Shown: positions 8,956-18,157, counted from the stretch's first letter. The stretch: 64,000 nt of DNA from Bacteroidales bacterium (GCA_029210585.1 JARGFP010000018.1:1-64000); one strand, 5' to 3'. A program made the numbers and translations. The notes: a model not told the origin generated them from the letters alone.

Positions 8956-10551
8956 ATGGCATTGAACGCGAGAACGGTCTTAATTGTAAAAAAGCTTCCC
9001 GGGCTTACTGTGTTGCTGATCTCACTGATCTTCCTGGCAACGAATTTCACACATCACAGCTGGACAAGGACCAATCCGGGAAAACGGGGCGTGATCAAAC
9101 ATGATGTGAACATGTACTACGCCTACCTTACAGCAGGCATTATTGAGAAGGACCTGACACTGGAGTTCATGTCGGAACCCGGTTTTGATAATCAATTCAG
9201 GTACTGGAACACGCGGGCGGAAAACGGGAACAGGATCATCATCACCTCCATGGGACTCGCGTTCATGTATGCGCCGTTTTTCTTTATGGCGCACCTGGTG
9301 GCGCACCTGTCCGGACTGCCCACGGATGGATATGGCTCCATCTACCAGTTTTTCCTCGTGTTTGGCGGATTGGTATATGTGATTCTCGCGCTGCTGATCC
9401 TGCGCAGGTTGCTGATCCGCATTTTCGACCCTGTAACCACCAGCATAACCCTGGTCCTTGTTGCCATTGGCACGAACCTGTATTACTATTCCACCTACGA
9501 GGCAGCAATGCCGCATGTGTACAATTTTTTCCTGGTAACGCTGTTTACCCGGCAGGTCATCCGCTGGTACCGGCATCCCGGGTGGAAAAACGCGCTGCTG
9601 ATCGGCGGCTTGCTGGGATTGATCTCCCTGATCCGGCCCACCAACATCCTGGTTTTTTTCATCCTTTTCCTCTGGGATGTGAAAAGTCTGGATGAATTCA
9701 GGCAACGGATCATCTTCTTCCTGCAACGGTATTACCTGGTCCTGCTGATGCTGGCAGCATTCCTACTGGTATGGACTCCCCAGATGCTTTACTGGAAAAT
9801 GATCACCGGGCAGTTCCTCTATTTTTCATATGGTGTGGCCGGGGCATCTTTCTATTTTGCATCGCCACAGATATTCGGCAGCCTGTTCAGCTTTATCAAG
9901 GGATGGTATGTGTATACGCCGGTTATGCTGTTTGCCACCATTGGAATCCTGTTGCTGCACAAACGGTACAAAACGTCTTTCCTGCCGGTGCTTGTCCTGT
10001 TCCTTACCATGGTATATGTCCAGAGCTCCTGGTGGTCGTGGTGGTTCGGGGGTGGATTCGGACTCCGGGCATATATCGACATCTACGCTGTAATGGCATT
10101 TCCGCTGGCCGCACTTGTTGAGAAAGTGGTGGGATTGAGAACCACCTGGAAAAGGGTGGCAGGCTATGCCGTCATGATCTTTCTTGTCTACCTTTCGTGG
10201 CATCAAACCTACCAGTACCACAAGGGAATGATCCATTACTGCGGTATGACTAAAGAATCGTATATGCTCAATTTCCTGAAATACAAATCTGCACCCGGAT
10301 ACTGGTCCGCTGTCAGGATGCCGGACCACCAGCTGGCAAGGCAGGGCATCTATTATTATTACGACACCACCACGAACGATGAATTCAGGGAAATGCAGGA
10401 AGCGCATGCATTGGAGAAGATCATTACACAACTGAAATCGGACAACAGGATGAACAGGCAGGTAGCGCGCTATGCAGAACGCGAAGGCCTGGGCCTGGAA
10501 GAGGCATATGAGCAGATCGCAACACGCATTTATAACATGAAAACTGATTAA
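8956..10551 (+). CDS. Polytopic membrane protein, probable GT-C-type glycosyltransferase
   Basis: A 531-residue protein with around ten to eleven hydrophobic segments and an acidic lumen-side region after the first segment (VIKHDVNMYYAYL, with an Asp in the position often used by GT-C enzymes). The overall plan, a short cytoplasmic start, a first TM helix, a catalytic-looking loop, many TM helices and a soluble C-terminal tail of about 80 residues, resembles lipid-linked-sugar GT-C transferases. I do not recognise a specific family. It is followed 6 bp later by a family-2 glycosyltransferase that could supply the polyprenyl-phosphate sugar. The function is inferred from topology and context. 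Confidence 0.6.
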   Translation: MALNARTVLIVKKLPGLTVLLISLIFLATNFTHHSWTRTNPGKRGVIKHDVNMYYAYLTAGIIEKDLTLEFMSEPGFDNQFRYWNTRAENGNRIIITSMGLAFMYAPFFFMAHLVAHLSGLPTDGYGSIYQFFLVFGGLVYVILALLILRRLLIRIFDPVTTSITLVLVAIGTNLYYYSTYEAAMPHVYNFFLVTLFTRQVIRWYRHPGWKNALLIGGLLGLISLIRPTNILVFFILFLWDVKSLDEFRQRIIFFLQRYYLVLLMLAAFLLVWTPQMLYWKMITGQFLYFSYGVAGASFYFASPQIFGSLFSFIKGWYVYTPVMLFATIGILLLHKRYKTSFLPVLVLFLTMVYVQSSWWSWWFGGGFGLRAYIDIYAVMAFPLAALVEKVVGLRTTWKRVAGYAVMIFLVYLSWHQTYQYHKGMIHYCGMTKESYMLNFLKYKSAPGYWSAVRMPDHQLARQGIYYYYDTTTNDEFREMQEAHALEKIITQLKSDNRMNRQVARYAEREGLGLEEAYEQIATRIYNMKTD

Positions 10552-10557
10552 AAAAGG

Positions 10558-11658
10558 ATGTTCGACAACAAAACCGTTGCAGTAGTAGTTCCGGCTTTCA
10601 ACGAAGCCCAACAGATCGGCCTGGTGCTGGAATCAATGCCTGGCATGGTGGACAGGATCGTTGTGGTCAACGACGGATCTTCTGACAATACACGTGAAAT
10701 CGTGGAGGGATACCTCAGGTCCGAAACAAAAGACCATGCATGTCCGGGAATCGGGCCGGTCACCATTCAGCCTACCCTGTACAACGAGGCCGAGGTCTTT
10801 TTGCAGGAACGCGACAAAGAGGAGCGTGCATTGTTTGTGCCGTCGGAAGTCATCAACGAGGATCCCGGAAAAAGCAGGATCATTTTAATTGAGCACCTGG
10901 AGAATGGCGGGGTGGGAGCGGCCATCGCAACGGGGTACAAATGGTGCAAGGATAATAACATAGATTGTACGGCAGTAATGGCCGGTGATGGCCAGATGGA
11001 CCCGGATGAACTGATCGATATCTGCAGGCCGGTGATCGAGGAGGGTGTCGACTATGTGAAAGGAAACCGGCTGATCCACCGGAGTGCCAGGTACCTGATC
11101 CCGCAGAAGCGCTACCTGGGCAATTCCGTGCTCTCGATCATGACAAAAATGGCTTCCGGGTACTGGCGGGTTTCTGATACGCAGACCGGCTTTACAGCCA
11201 TCGGTAAAAAGGCGTTACGCAAAATCGAAATAGGAAAGATCTACCGGAATTACGGCATGCCGAACGATATGCTGGTCAGGCTCAACCTGGCCAAATGCAC
11301 CCTGAAGGAGGTGGAGATCAAGCCTGTATACAGGATCGGTGAACAGTCCAAGATGCGGATCGTCCGTGTCATTCCTAAATTATCGTGGCTGCTTTTCAGG
11401 AGCTTCTTCAAGCGGATCTGGAACCGCTATTTTCTGAAGGATTTTCACCCGCTGTTCCTGCTGTATGTGTTGTCGATGGTCCTGGGCGTGGCATCGATCC
11501 CGTTCCTGGTGGACATCCTCCGGTACATCTTTATTCCCGGACAGGCGACACCGAACAGCATCCTGATGATCTATATTTTCCTGGCCATCTCCGGGCTCCA
11601 GTCCCTCTTTTTTGCCATGTGGATGGATATCCAGGACAACGACCGGTTGCAAAAATAG
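10558..11658 (+). CDS. Family 2 glycosyltransferase with C-terminal membrane segments
   Basis: GT-A fold glycosyltransferase. The N-terminal VVVPAFNEAQQIG and VVNDGSSDNT nucleotide-sugar motifs are followed by GGVGAAIATGYKW, the metal-binding AGDGQMDPDE, and DTQTGFTAIGKKAL acceptor-site block. Two hydrophobic segments at about 300-360 anchor it in the membrane. The layout resembles dolichyl/polyprenyl-phosphate sugar synthases. A stretch of about 35 residues between the NDGSSDN and GGVGAA motifs (around 45-105) is longer than usual. It probably works with the membrane protein encoded just upstream. Confidence 0.88.
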   Translation: MFDNKTVAVVVPAFNEAQQIGLVLESMPGMVDRIVVVNDGSSDNTREIVEGYLRSETKDHACPGIGPVTIQPTLYNEAEVFLQERDKEERALFVPSEVINEDPGKSRIILIEHLENGGVGAAIATGYKWCKDNNIDCTAVMAGDGQMDPDELIDICRPVIEEGVDYVKGNRLIHRSARYLIPQKRYLGNSVLSIMTKMASGYWRVSDTQTGFTAIGKKALRKIEIGKIYRNYGMPNDMLVRLNLAKCTLKEVEIKPVYRIGEQSKMRIVRVIPKLSWLLFRSFFKRIWNRYFLKDFHPLFLLYVLSMVLGVASIPFLVDILRYIFIPGQATPNSILMIYIFLAISGLQSLFFAMWMDIQDNDRLQK

Positions 11659-11825
11659 TGTGGCCGGCAGGCAGATTAGGTCGCGTGACAGCACGGGGAA
11701 GGACCCCTGTTGTTTCTGCAAAATCCTGTTAGCTATCGCGGTGCTGCGCTTGTCGGGTAAGGTGACATGATGTTCCGTGCGTACAGTGCGGAAATGCAGG
11801 ATGAGCGATGCATCTCACAGTCAGT

Positions 11826-12719
11826 TCAGGAATCAGCCCCCGGTTTTTTCTTCCCCGCCAGCCTGAAGATCAGCGCCAGCAGGAAGATGAACACTTCCCC
11901 GGCAATAAAGGCAAACCGGTTCAGAAATGAAATGGTCGTGGCAGTTTCAATGTCCATGCCGGCCAGGGTGAGGTAGCCGATGATGATTCCCTCGCGCAAT
12001 CCGAGTCCACCGGGCAGGATGATGGCGATCAGGCCGAAGGATACACTCAGGGGAAATGCAAACGCCATCACCACATCAATATCATTGCTGAAGATCCGCA
12101 TGAAGAAATAGAAGGAGAGGGTCCAGGCCAGCCAGATCAGTGACGTGGAGCGAATCACGGGCAACGATCTGCGAAAGTTGATTACCGGGAGTTCGAGTTC
12201 GCGGCGGGTGATTTTTCTGAATACCCGCAATGTAAAGTGATGTACGGACGGGAAGAACAGGAACAGGGTCAGCAACACAATGATCAGCACGATCAGGATA
12301 GTGATCCACTGGATCCCGTAAAACAGGATCGTCGGGATGGCACTGACCAGGAATCCCACCCAGGTATAGATGAGCTGTTCCTTCAGTGATACAAACGAAG
12401 TGTTTTTCAGATCGGTATTGTTTGCTGAAATATAACTGGCCCGGCCCAGGATTACCCAGACCTTTCCGGGAATGTATTTTGCAAAAACCGCTTGTCCGTG
12501 AGAGACCACTGCATCACGGTGACGGATGGGCCGGTGGTGCACCCTGAGCGCGGTTTTCCAGCTGAGGGTGCTGACATAAAACCCGAGGAAAAGCAGGATC
12601 AGCGATGGAGCGATCCAACGGGTATGCGGAAGGACAGGAATGATCACCTCCTGTTTCCAAAGATAGAGGCAGATAAACAGGAAAGAAATGATGATCAGCA
12701 GGTTGAATAGTTTTTTCAT
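11826..12719 (-). CDS. Flippase-like (AglD/LPG-synthase TM-region family) membrane protein
   Basis: A 297-residue polytopic protein of the lysylphosphatidylglycerol synthase TM-region (UPF0104/AglD) family. Conserved features are SHGQAVFAKYIPGKVWVILGRA, and near the C-terminus IIAILPGGLGLREGIIIGYL and ETATTISFLNRFAFIAGE. Members are thought to move or modify lipid-linked glycans, though the activity is rarely proven. I place the start at 12719 (MKKLFNLLIII), with AGGAAAGGG upstream; a longer frame from 12746 would overlap the gene before it. It directly follows the toroid-type protein on the same strand, 17 bp away. Confidence 0.8.
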   Translation of the reverse strand: MKKLFNLLIIISFLFICLYLWKQEVIIPVLPHTRWIAPSLILLFLGFYVSTLSWKTALRVHHRPIRHRDAVVSHGQAVFAKYIPGKVWVILGRASYISANNTDLKNTSFVSLKEQLIYTWVGFLVSAIPTILFYGIQWITILIVLIIVLLTLFLFFPSVHHFTLRVFRKITRRELELPVINFRRSLPVIRSTSLIWLAWTLSFYFFMRIFSNDIDVVMAFAFPLSVSFGLIAIILPGGLGLREGIIIGYLTLAGMDIETATTISFLNRFAFIAGEVFIFLLALIFRLAGKKKPGADS

Positions 12720-12736
12720 TTCACGACCCTTTCCTG

Positions 12737-14317
12737 CTATGAACACTGGTAGATGGTGGTGACCGTCACTTTAGTCCCTTCCCTGATGATCGTTTCCATC
12801 GGTTCATCCACCTTCAGCAATCCGAAATCTTCCTCGTGCCAGGAATCGGCGCTGTCCGCATGGTGTTTTGTTGCCCGCGGTGCGCGTTCCACCCGGACTT
12901 TTTTATCAATGCCCAGGACCTGGTCCGTGATGGTGATGTCTGCCGGGCCGATTGCGATTTTCCTGGTAAAGGCGATTCCCGATGCACCAGGTTGATATCT
13001 CAGCGCACTGTGCAGCATTTTTGTAAGCTTACTGCCAAAAAGAAAGCTGACCACCCGGAGTCCGAAATGCAGGGAGGGTTTGCTGATTTTTTCCCTGTGC
13101 GGGAACATGTGGCCGCTGACTTCCACGGTGTCCCCGGTCGCTTCCCATTTCCATTCATCCGACCAGAAGTGGTTCACAAATTGCTTGTTGCCTGACCGGA
13201 TCACCCAGCCATAGTCTGAAATCAAGGTATTGTGTTTATTGTACACGGAAAAGACCCCGCCTTTATGACCTGATACGATGAGCCTGTCCTTGTTTTTCAG
13301 TTCCCTGAAAATAATCCCTGCACCGCCGAAGGCAAAAGGCATTCCGGGTTGCTTTCCTTTCGGCTTCTGCATACGTTTCTCCTGCAGCAGCAGTTGTGCA
13401 CGCACAACGGAATGACCGGTGTAGTGTGACCAGTACCTGTCGTCAATGGCGTAAAAGAAGTGCCGGGGTGCCTCCACATCCCCGTACACCAGGTGCAGGA
13501 TCTCCCGGGCTTGCTGTTCTTGTTCACCTTCGTCATGATCGAGGAACCGGCAGATACCGTAAGGTACGATATAGTCCGTGTTCCGGGCATTGTGCATCCC
13601 TGCTCCTCCATACCGGCGGGCGATGAAACCGTGCATGAAATCCAGGGCCTTTCTGGCAGATTGCAGGTAATCCTGATCAAGGGTGACGTCGAAGAGGTCC
13701 CACAGGCAATCGAGTGTTACCGAAAGATATCCGAGGTCCGGACCGTCATATTCAGCATACCACCCCTCGCTGTGCTGCAGGGAAAGCGTTTTTTCTTTTT
13801 GTTGCAGGTACCTCTCCTGCTTTACCAGGTCGGGACGCACTTTCCTGATCACTGCCAGGGCTGCCAGTCCGGCCACCTGCTGGTTGCCTGCCTGTGATTC
13901 AAACCTTTTCTGTAATTGTATTGCAGCCTTTTTCAGTCCGGGCAGGATCTCTTCGGAATCGACAGCACCCTCGAGCACCAGTCTGGCCATGGACAGGGTG
14001 GAGAAGGCAAGGGGAGGGTAACCGCGTTCCCAGGGATAGTACTCCTCGAAAGCGCCGCGTTTTGTTGCACGCTCGTTCCAGAATGAAGCCGCCGCACGGG
14101 CGATCGCCTCCAACTCCGGTTGAAAGGATCTGTACGCATCGAGTTTCGCATACTGAAACAGCGTGTATCCGCCCTGCTGCAGCATGACCGATGCGAAATC
14201 GCGTATCCTGTAATGCCACCAGTTCCTGTCGAAACAGCCATAACAGGAAGCGTTCGGATCGCGGCAAACCTGGGTGAGCAGTCGCGGGAATTGTGTTGCT
14301 AAGATCTTTTCAAACAT
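12737..14317 (-). CDS. Predicted alpha/alpha-toroid protein of unknown function
   Basis: A 526-residue protein without signal peptide or membrane segment. The first 330 residues have the helical-hairpin pattern of (alpha/alpha) toroids, rich in Trp/Tyr (FDRNWWHYRIRDFAS, EEYYPWERGYPPLAFSTLSMARL, EGWYAEYDGPDLGYLSVTLD, DDRYWSHYTGHSVVRAQL). The last 180 residues look like beta structure (GVFSVYNKHNTLISDYGWVI). This plan recalls heparinase II/III-like and chondroitin-lyase-like proteins, but I cannot assign a family or catalytic residues. It starts a two-gene unit with the flippase-like gene, pointing to a cytoplasmic step in surface-glycan metabolism. Four Cys near the N-terminus (positions 18-29) include CYGC. 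Confidence 0.55.
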   Translation of the reverse strand: MFEKILATQFPRLLTQVCRDPNASCYGCFDRNWWHYRIRDFASVMLQQGGYTLFQYAKLDAYRSFQPELEAIARAAASFWNERATKRGAFEEYYPWERGYPPLAFSTLSMARLVLEGAVDSEEILPGLKKAAIQLQKRFESQAGNQQVAGLAALAVIRKVRPDLVKQERYLQQKEKTLSLQHSEGWYAEYDGPDLGYLSVTLDCLWDLFDVTLDQDYLQSARKALDFMHGFIARRYGGAGMHNARNTDYIVPYGICRFLDHDEGEQEQQAREILHLVYGDVEAPRHFFYAIDDRYWSHYTGHSVVRAQLLLQEKRMQKPKGKQPGMPFAFGGAGIIFRELKNKDRLIVSGHKGGVFSVYNKHNTLISDYGWVIRSGNKQFVNHFWSDEWKWEATGDTVEVSGHMFPHREKISKPSLHFGLRVVSFLFGSKLTKMLHSALRYQPGASGIAFTRKIAIGPADITITDQVLGIDKKVRVERAPRATKHHADSADSWHEEDFGLLKVDEPMETIIREGTKVTVTTIYQCS

Positions 14318-14354
14318 GTCGTTTCCTGGTTGCTGTAATTTAAAATGCTTTACA

Positions 14355-14362
14355 CAAAAGTA
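14355..14362 (-). promoter_or_regulatory. -7 element of the toroid/flippase unit
   Basis: On the minus strand TACTTTTG matches TAnnTTTG, 38 nt before the start at 14317, with TTCG 20 nt further upstream as a weak -33. Confidence 0.5.
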
Positions 14363-14403
14363 AGGTTTTTAAAGCGGATCAGCGAACATGTCAGCAACCA
14401 TGT

Positions 14404-14441
14404 AAAAAATGGCGCCTGCAAAGTTGCAACTTTGCAGGCGC
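14404..14441 (-). terminator. Intrinsic terminator of the peroxiredoxin gene
   Basis: A perfect 30-bp palindrome at 14412-14441 (each half GCGCCTGCAAAGTTG and its complement) is followed on the minus strand by ATTTTTT (14410 to 14404). It lies 36 bp after the peroxiredoxin stop. Confidence 0.85.
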
Positions 14442-14476
14442 GCCAGATAAACCTAAACAGAGTCAATCTTCGTTAC

Positions 14477-15199
14477 CTAGAACTTCAGTTCCTTGAACAC
14501 CAGGAACCATGCCACTTCGTTGTACTTTGATCCGGGCAATTTCATTTCATCTTTCTCCGCCTGTGTCAGCACGGGAACAATGACATCGTCACCTTTGTTC
14601 CAGTTGGCAGGGGTCACCACATTTTGATATGCATACGTTGTCTGAAGGGCAGTAAGGGTCCTTTTCAGTTCATCAAGGTTTCTTCCGACTTCATTGGGAT
14701 AGAAATAGATGGCGCTGATAATATTATCAGGATTGATAATATATACTCCCCTGATATTCATCACTGTGCTCGATGCATCGTGGATCATACCATATTGTCG
14801 CGAGATCTTCATGTCGCTGTCATCAATAATCGGGAAATTGATTTTTACCGGGTTCCTGTCTTTGTAAGAGAGTTCTTCAAGTGCAGCCTTCCAGCTGTTG
14901 TGCTGGTCAAGGATATCGACCGACATTACGGCAACCTCGACATCCATTTCTTTTAAACTTTCCTGGGCGTAGGCAAGTTCAAGTATCTCCGAAGAGCATA
15001 CCGGTGTGAAATCCTTGGGATGTGCAAAGAGGATCTTCCAGCTGTTGCCAAAGTCTTTTGGAAACTTGATTTTTCCATTGGTCGACATTGCTGTGAAAGA
15101 AGGAGCTTCCGTACCAAGCTGGAGAATTGATGCTTTCTGAGACCATACCTGGGAAAACATGAAAATTCCCAGCACCATTAATAAATTTACTTTTTTCAT
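14477..15199 (-). CDS. Exported 1-Cys peroxiredoxin (Prx6 type)
   Basis: Thiol peroxidase reducing hydrogen peroxide or organic peroxides. The AhpC/TSA core has the catalytic motif HPKDFTPVCSSE with the peroxidatic Cys68, and the Prx6-type extended C-terminal domain (VVTPANWNKGDDVIVP). Cys68 is the only cysteine in the whole 240-residue protein, so it is a true 1-Cys enzyme. It begins with a signal peptide (about 1-20, ending QVWSQ), so it should act in the periplasm, whereas most Prx6 relatives are cytosolic. It is a single-gene unit with its own promoter and terminator. Confidence 0.9.
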   Translation of the reverse strand: MKKVNLLMVLGIFMFSQVWSQKASILQLGTEAPSFTAMSTNGKIKFPKDFGNSWKILFAHPKDFTPVCSSEILELAYAQESLKEMDVEVAVMSVDILDQHNSWKAALEELSYKDRNPVKINFPIIDDSDMKISRQYGMIHDASSTVMNIRGVYIINPDNIISAIYFYPNEVGRNLDELKRTLTALQTTYAYQNVVTPANWNKGDDVIVPVLTQAEKDEMKLPGSKYNEVAWFLVFKELKF

Positions 15200-15539
15200 T
15201 TCTAAAGCGTTTTAATTTTTTGATTTGATTGCGATACAAATGTAGGGTGGAATCCTATGCAGGTGGTAGGATAAATCTCCGATAATGTTGTATTTTTCTT
15301 GCAATTTGCATGATGCAGGTCAACTGCGAACACTATTAAATAAACTGAAAATCAATCGATAAGCAATGTGATTGCAGTCCATGGAAGCACAGTGCATGTC
15401 CGTTCAGGCTACCTGCTGTCCTGCTTCTTCCAGGCTTTTTTCTTCGGTTATTTTACCCCGATTGCACAGCCAGGGTAATAATATGACCAACATACTGGAA
15501 AGATTTGTATTTTCGTGTGTTAAAATTCAACACTGGTAC
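15200..15539. other. Divergent intergenic region, peroxiredoxin / MBOAT copy 2
   Basis: Holds the peroxiredoxin promoter on the minus strand. The reading frame of the downstream MBOAT gene is open from 15372, but residues encoded before 15540 show no family similarity. A near-match TATTTTCG at 15508-15515 could be the MBOAT -7 element. Nothing else is recognisable. Confidence 0.5.
15237..15244 (-). promoter_or_regulatory. -7 element of the peroxiredoxin gene
   Basis: Minus-strand TACATTTG matches TAnnTTTG, 37 nt before the start codon at 15199. No clear -33 box. Confidence 0.5.
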
Positions 15540-16961
15540 ATGGTATTTTCCAGCACGATATTCCTGCTTTATTTCTTCCCGCTCTTCCTGCTGGTCTATT
15601 TCCTGTCACCACCAAAAGCAAAGAACTACATCCTGCTGGCATTCAGCATCCTTTTTTATGCCTGGGGCGCTCCGAAATTCATCTTTATCCTGGTCGGCTC
15701 CACGCTGGTCACGTGGCATATCGTCCGCTCCATGCATCGCGCCGGTTCAGCAAAACAAAAAAAATGGCTGCTCATTGCCACACTGCTCCTGAATGTTGGC
15801 ATCCTGCTCTATTTCAAATATGCCAACTTTTTCATGGAAAACTTTAACGATGTGCTGGGCTCGTTCGGGATCAGCAACCTGAAGTGGACCGCCATCGCCC
15901 TTCCCATCGGGATATCGTTCTATACCTTCCAGAGCCTCTCTTACTGCGTGGATGTCTACAGGGGCGTGCGCCCTCCACTGCAACGTGCCAGCGATTTCCT
16001 GCTGTACATTATCATGTTCCCGCAGCTTATCGCCGGACCGATCGTGCGGTTCAACACCATCGCGGAACAACTCACCGACCGGACCTCCGACGGGTCAGAC
16101 AGGATCCTGGGGTTCTACCGGTTTACCATTGGACTCGCCAAGAAGGTGCTGATCGCCAATGTCATGGGAAAGTATGCCGACCTCTACATGTCGGGCAACC
16201 TCCTGCAGCTCAGCTCCACGGAAGCGTGGCTCGGACTCCTGGCCTATACCTTTCAGATCTATTTCGACTTTGCCGGGTATTCCGATATGGCCATCGGGAT
16301 CGGGCGGATGCTCGGATTTTCCTTCCCGGAAAACTTTAACAACCCTTACACATCGCGCTCCATCACCGAATTCTGGCGACGCTGGCACATCACCCTCAGT
16401 GCCTGGATGCGCGATTACCTGTATATCCCGTTGGGCGGAAGTCGCGTAAACACCAGGCTGCGTTTGTTCATGAACCTCTGGATCGTCTTCCTGATCTCCG
16501 GACTCTGGCACGGGGCCTCCTGGAACTTTGTGCTCTGGGGCGCCTACCACGGGCTGTTTCTTGTGCTCGACCGGCTGTTCCTGAAAAATCTGCTGGACCG
16601 CGCCGGGACGGTGATCCCGACTGTTTTCACTTTCCTGGTGGCGGTGCTGGGCTGGGTGGTGTTCCGGCTGGAGACATTCGACCAGGCGATGACGTATTAC
16701 GGCCGCCTGTTCGCATTCGATTTTCAGCCGGTGGAAATCATCCACAAACTGGATATGGTGATCATCATGGCCATTGCATTCTTTTTTTCCTTTGTTACGA
16801 TGTCCAGGTTCGGGCGACAGCTGGAGCGCACCGTATACTACGATCAATATTCGCTAAAAAGATACCTTATCATGGGAGCAGTCGTGGTGCTGCTGTTCAT
16901 GTTGTCGGTAGGCTCCATCGCCGCCACCGGGTTTAACCCCTTTATCTATTTCAGGTTCTGA
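15540..16961 (+). CDS. MBOAT family O-acyltransferase (AlgI-like), copy 2
   Basis: Second AlgI-type membrane acyltransferase, 473 residues from the ATG at 15540. That start gives MVFSSTIFLLYFFPLFLLVYF, the normal AlgI beginning; a frame 56 codons longer is open but non-homologous. Signature blocks: EFWRRWHITLSAWMRDYLYIPLGGSR with His283, and LISGLWHGASWNFVLWG with His324. It differs widely from copy 1 (7173-8687), so it is not a recent duplicate. It overlaps the next gene by one base (TGATG), which points to translational coupling with the AlgJ-like partner. Confidence 0.93.
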   Translation: MVFSSTIFLLYFFPLFLLVYFLSPPKAKNYILLAFSILFYAWGAPKFIFILVGSTLVTWHIVRSMHRAGSAKQKKWLLIATLLLNVGILLYFKYANFFMENFNDVLGSFGISNLKWTAIALPIGISFYTFQSLSYCVDVYRGVRPPLQRASDFLLYIIMFPQLIAGPIVRFNTIAEQLTDRTSDGSDRILGFYRFTIGLAKKVLIANVMGKYADLYMSGNLLQLSSTEAWLGLLAYTFQIYFDFAGYSDMAIGIGRMLGFSFPENFNNPYTSRSITEFWRRWHITLSAWMRDYLYIPLGGSRVNTRLRLFMNLWIVFLISGLWHGASWNFVLWGAYHGLFLVLDRLFLKNLLDRAGTVIPTVFTFLVAVLGWVVFRLETFDQAMTYYGRLFAFDFQPVEIIHKLDMVIIMAIAFFFSFVTMSRFGRQLERTVYYDQYSLKRYLIMGAVVVLLFMLSVGSIAATGFNPFIYFRF

Positions 16962-18067
16962 TGGAAAGGAAATTGAACATAGCATCATGGGTGCTGGTGG
17001 GACTGCTGCTCCTGCCGCTGATTCAGCATGCCACCGGACTGGTGCATGTGCGCAAGCTGAGAGGCGCGGTAACACAGGCGGAGGTGCCTTCGCTAACCGC
17101 CGCCGGGTGGTTCAAAGGAACCTGGCAGGATTCACTCGAGACCGCCATGAATGACCGGTTCGGGTTCCGCAACCTGTTCATCCGGATCAACAACCAGGTG
17201 GCTTTCACCTTTTACCGCAAGGCGCTGGCCAGCGGCGTGGTGATCGGCAAGGACAATTACATGTACGAGCTGAACTACATCAAGGCCTACAACGGAACAG
17301 ACTTCGAGGGTGATTCGGTGATCAGACAGAAGGCCGGGCAATTGAAGGAATTACAGGAACAACTGGAGTCGGAGGGGAAGCATTTCCTGGTCACATTCGC
17401 AGCGGGGAAGGGGAGTTTTTATCCTGAATATTTCCCCGACCGCTTCGTCATGGAGCCCGGAAGAACCAACCTGGAGGCTTACAGGGAGTGGTTCGACAGC
17501 CTGGATGTGCACTATATCGATTTCAACCAGTGGTTCCTGGAGATGAAGGACACTTCCAGGTACGAACTGTATCCCCGCACCGGGGTCCACTGGAGTTACT
17601 ATGGGATGATCCTGACCATTGATTCCCTGGTGAACTACCTCGAAGCGGCCACAGACAGGGAGCTGCCCGAATTCACCTATTTCGATACGCAGGAAAGCAG
17701 GAGGTACCGGAGCAGCGACCGTGATATCGAAGACGGGATGAACATCATATTCAGGGTTAACCGCGACAAGCTGGCCTATCCCAGGGAACGGTTTGTGGAT
17801 GAGGGAGTCGACAAGCTGAGGGGCGTTGTGATCGCGGATTCGTTCTACTGGGGACTGCACAATATCGGGTTCAGCAGCAGGATCTTCGACCAGGGAGAGT
17901 ACTGGTTCTATAACCAGCAGGTCATCGCCAATCACCTCGACGTCCCGGTGGACCTGGATACCGTTGACCGTGCCGAACGACTGGAACAATTCGATGTGGT
18001 GATCCTCATGGCCACAGCTGCCACACTGCCAAAGTTCCCGTTTGGTGTGGAAGAGTTGATAGAATGA
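16961..18067 (+). CDS. AlgJ/AlgX-like SGNH acetyltransferase partner
   Basis: A 368-residue protein with one N-terminal membrane anchor (about 8-26) and a periplasmic SGNH-like domain of the AlgJ/AlgX group. The family signatures are recognisable: NDRFGFRNLFIR near the start, RTGVHWSYYG with His210 (equivalent to the DxHW block), and VVIADSFYWGLH with Ser294 in place of the GDSF nucleophile block. In alginate-type systems the MBOAT protein delivers acetyl groups and AlgJ/AlgX places them on the polymer; the one-base overlap with MBOAT copy 2 supports the same pairing here. The target polysaccharide is not known. Confidence 0.82.
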   Translation: MERKLNIASWVLVGLLLLPLIQHATGLVHVRKLRGAVTQAEVPSLTAAGWFKGTWQDSLETAMNDRFGFRNLFIRINNQVAFTFYRKALASGVVIGKDNYMYELNYIKAYNGTDFEGDSVIRQKAGQLKELQEQLESEGKHFLVTFAAGKGSFYPEYFPDRFVMEPGRTNLEAYREWFDSLDVHYIDFNQWFLEMKDTSRYELYPRTGVHWSYYGMILTIDSLVNYLEAATDRELPEFTYFDTQESRRYRSSDRDIEDGMNIIFRVNRDKLAYPRERFVDEGVDKLRGVVIADSFYWGLHNIGFSSRIFDQGEYWFYNQQVIANHLDVPVDLDTVDRAERLEQFDVVILMATAATLPKFPFGVEELIE

Positions 18068-18128
18068 AAAGAGGTGTAGAATGCGGTAAATTGAGAACAG
18101 ACGGCTGTAGTTGGTGTCACATCAAAGC

Positions 18129-18157
18129 TTGCAGATTAGTCAAAATCAGTATCTTTG
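18129..18157 (+). promoter_or_regulatory. Promoter of the GtrB-like glycosyltransferase gene
   Basis: TTG at 18129-18131, 18 nt, then TATCTTTG at 18150-18157: one of the best matches to the Bacteroidota promoter in the window. Transcription should begin near 18163, giving a leader of about 33 nt to the ATG at 18197. Confidence 0.65.

Noticed and set aside
15372-15539. N-terminal extension of MBOAT copy 2
   Set aside because: The 56 extra residues are not like any MBOAT start, while the ATG at 15540 gives the usual beginning.
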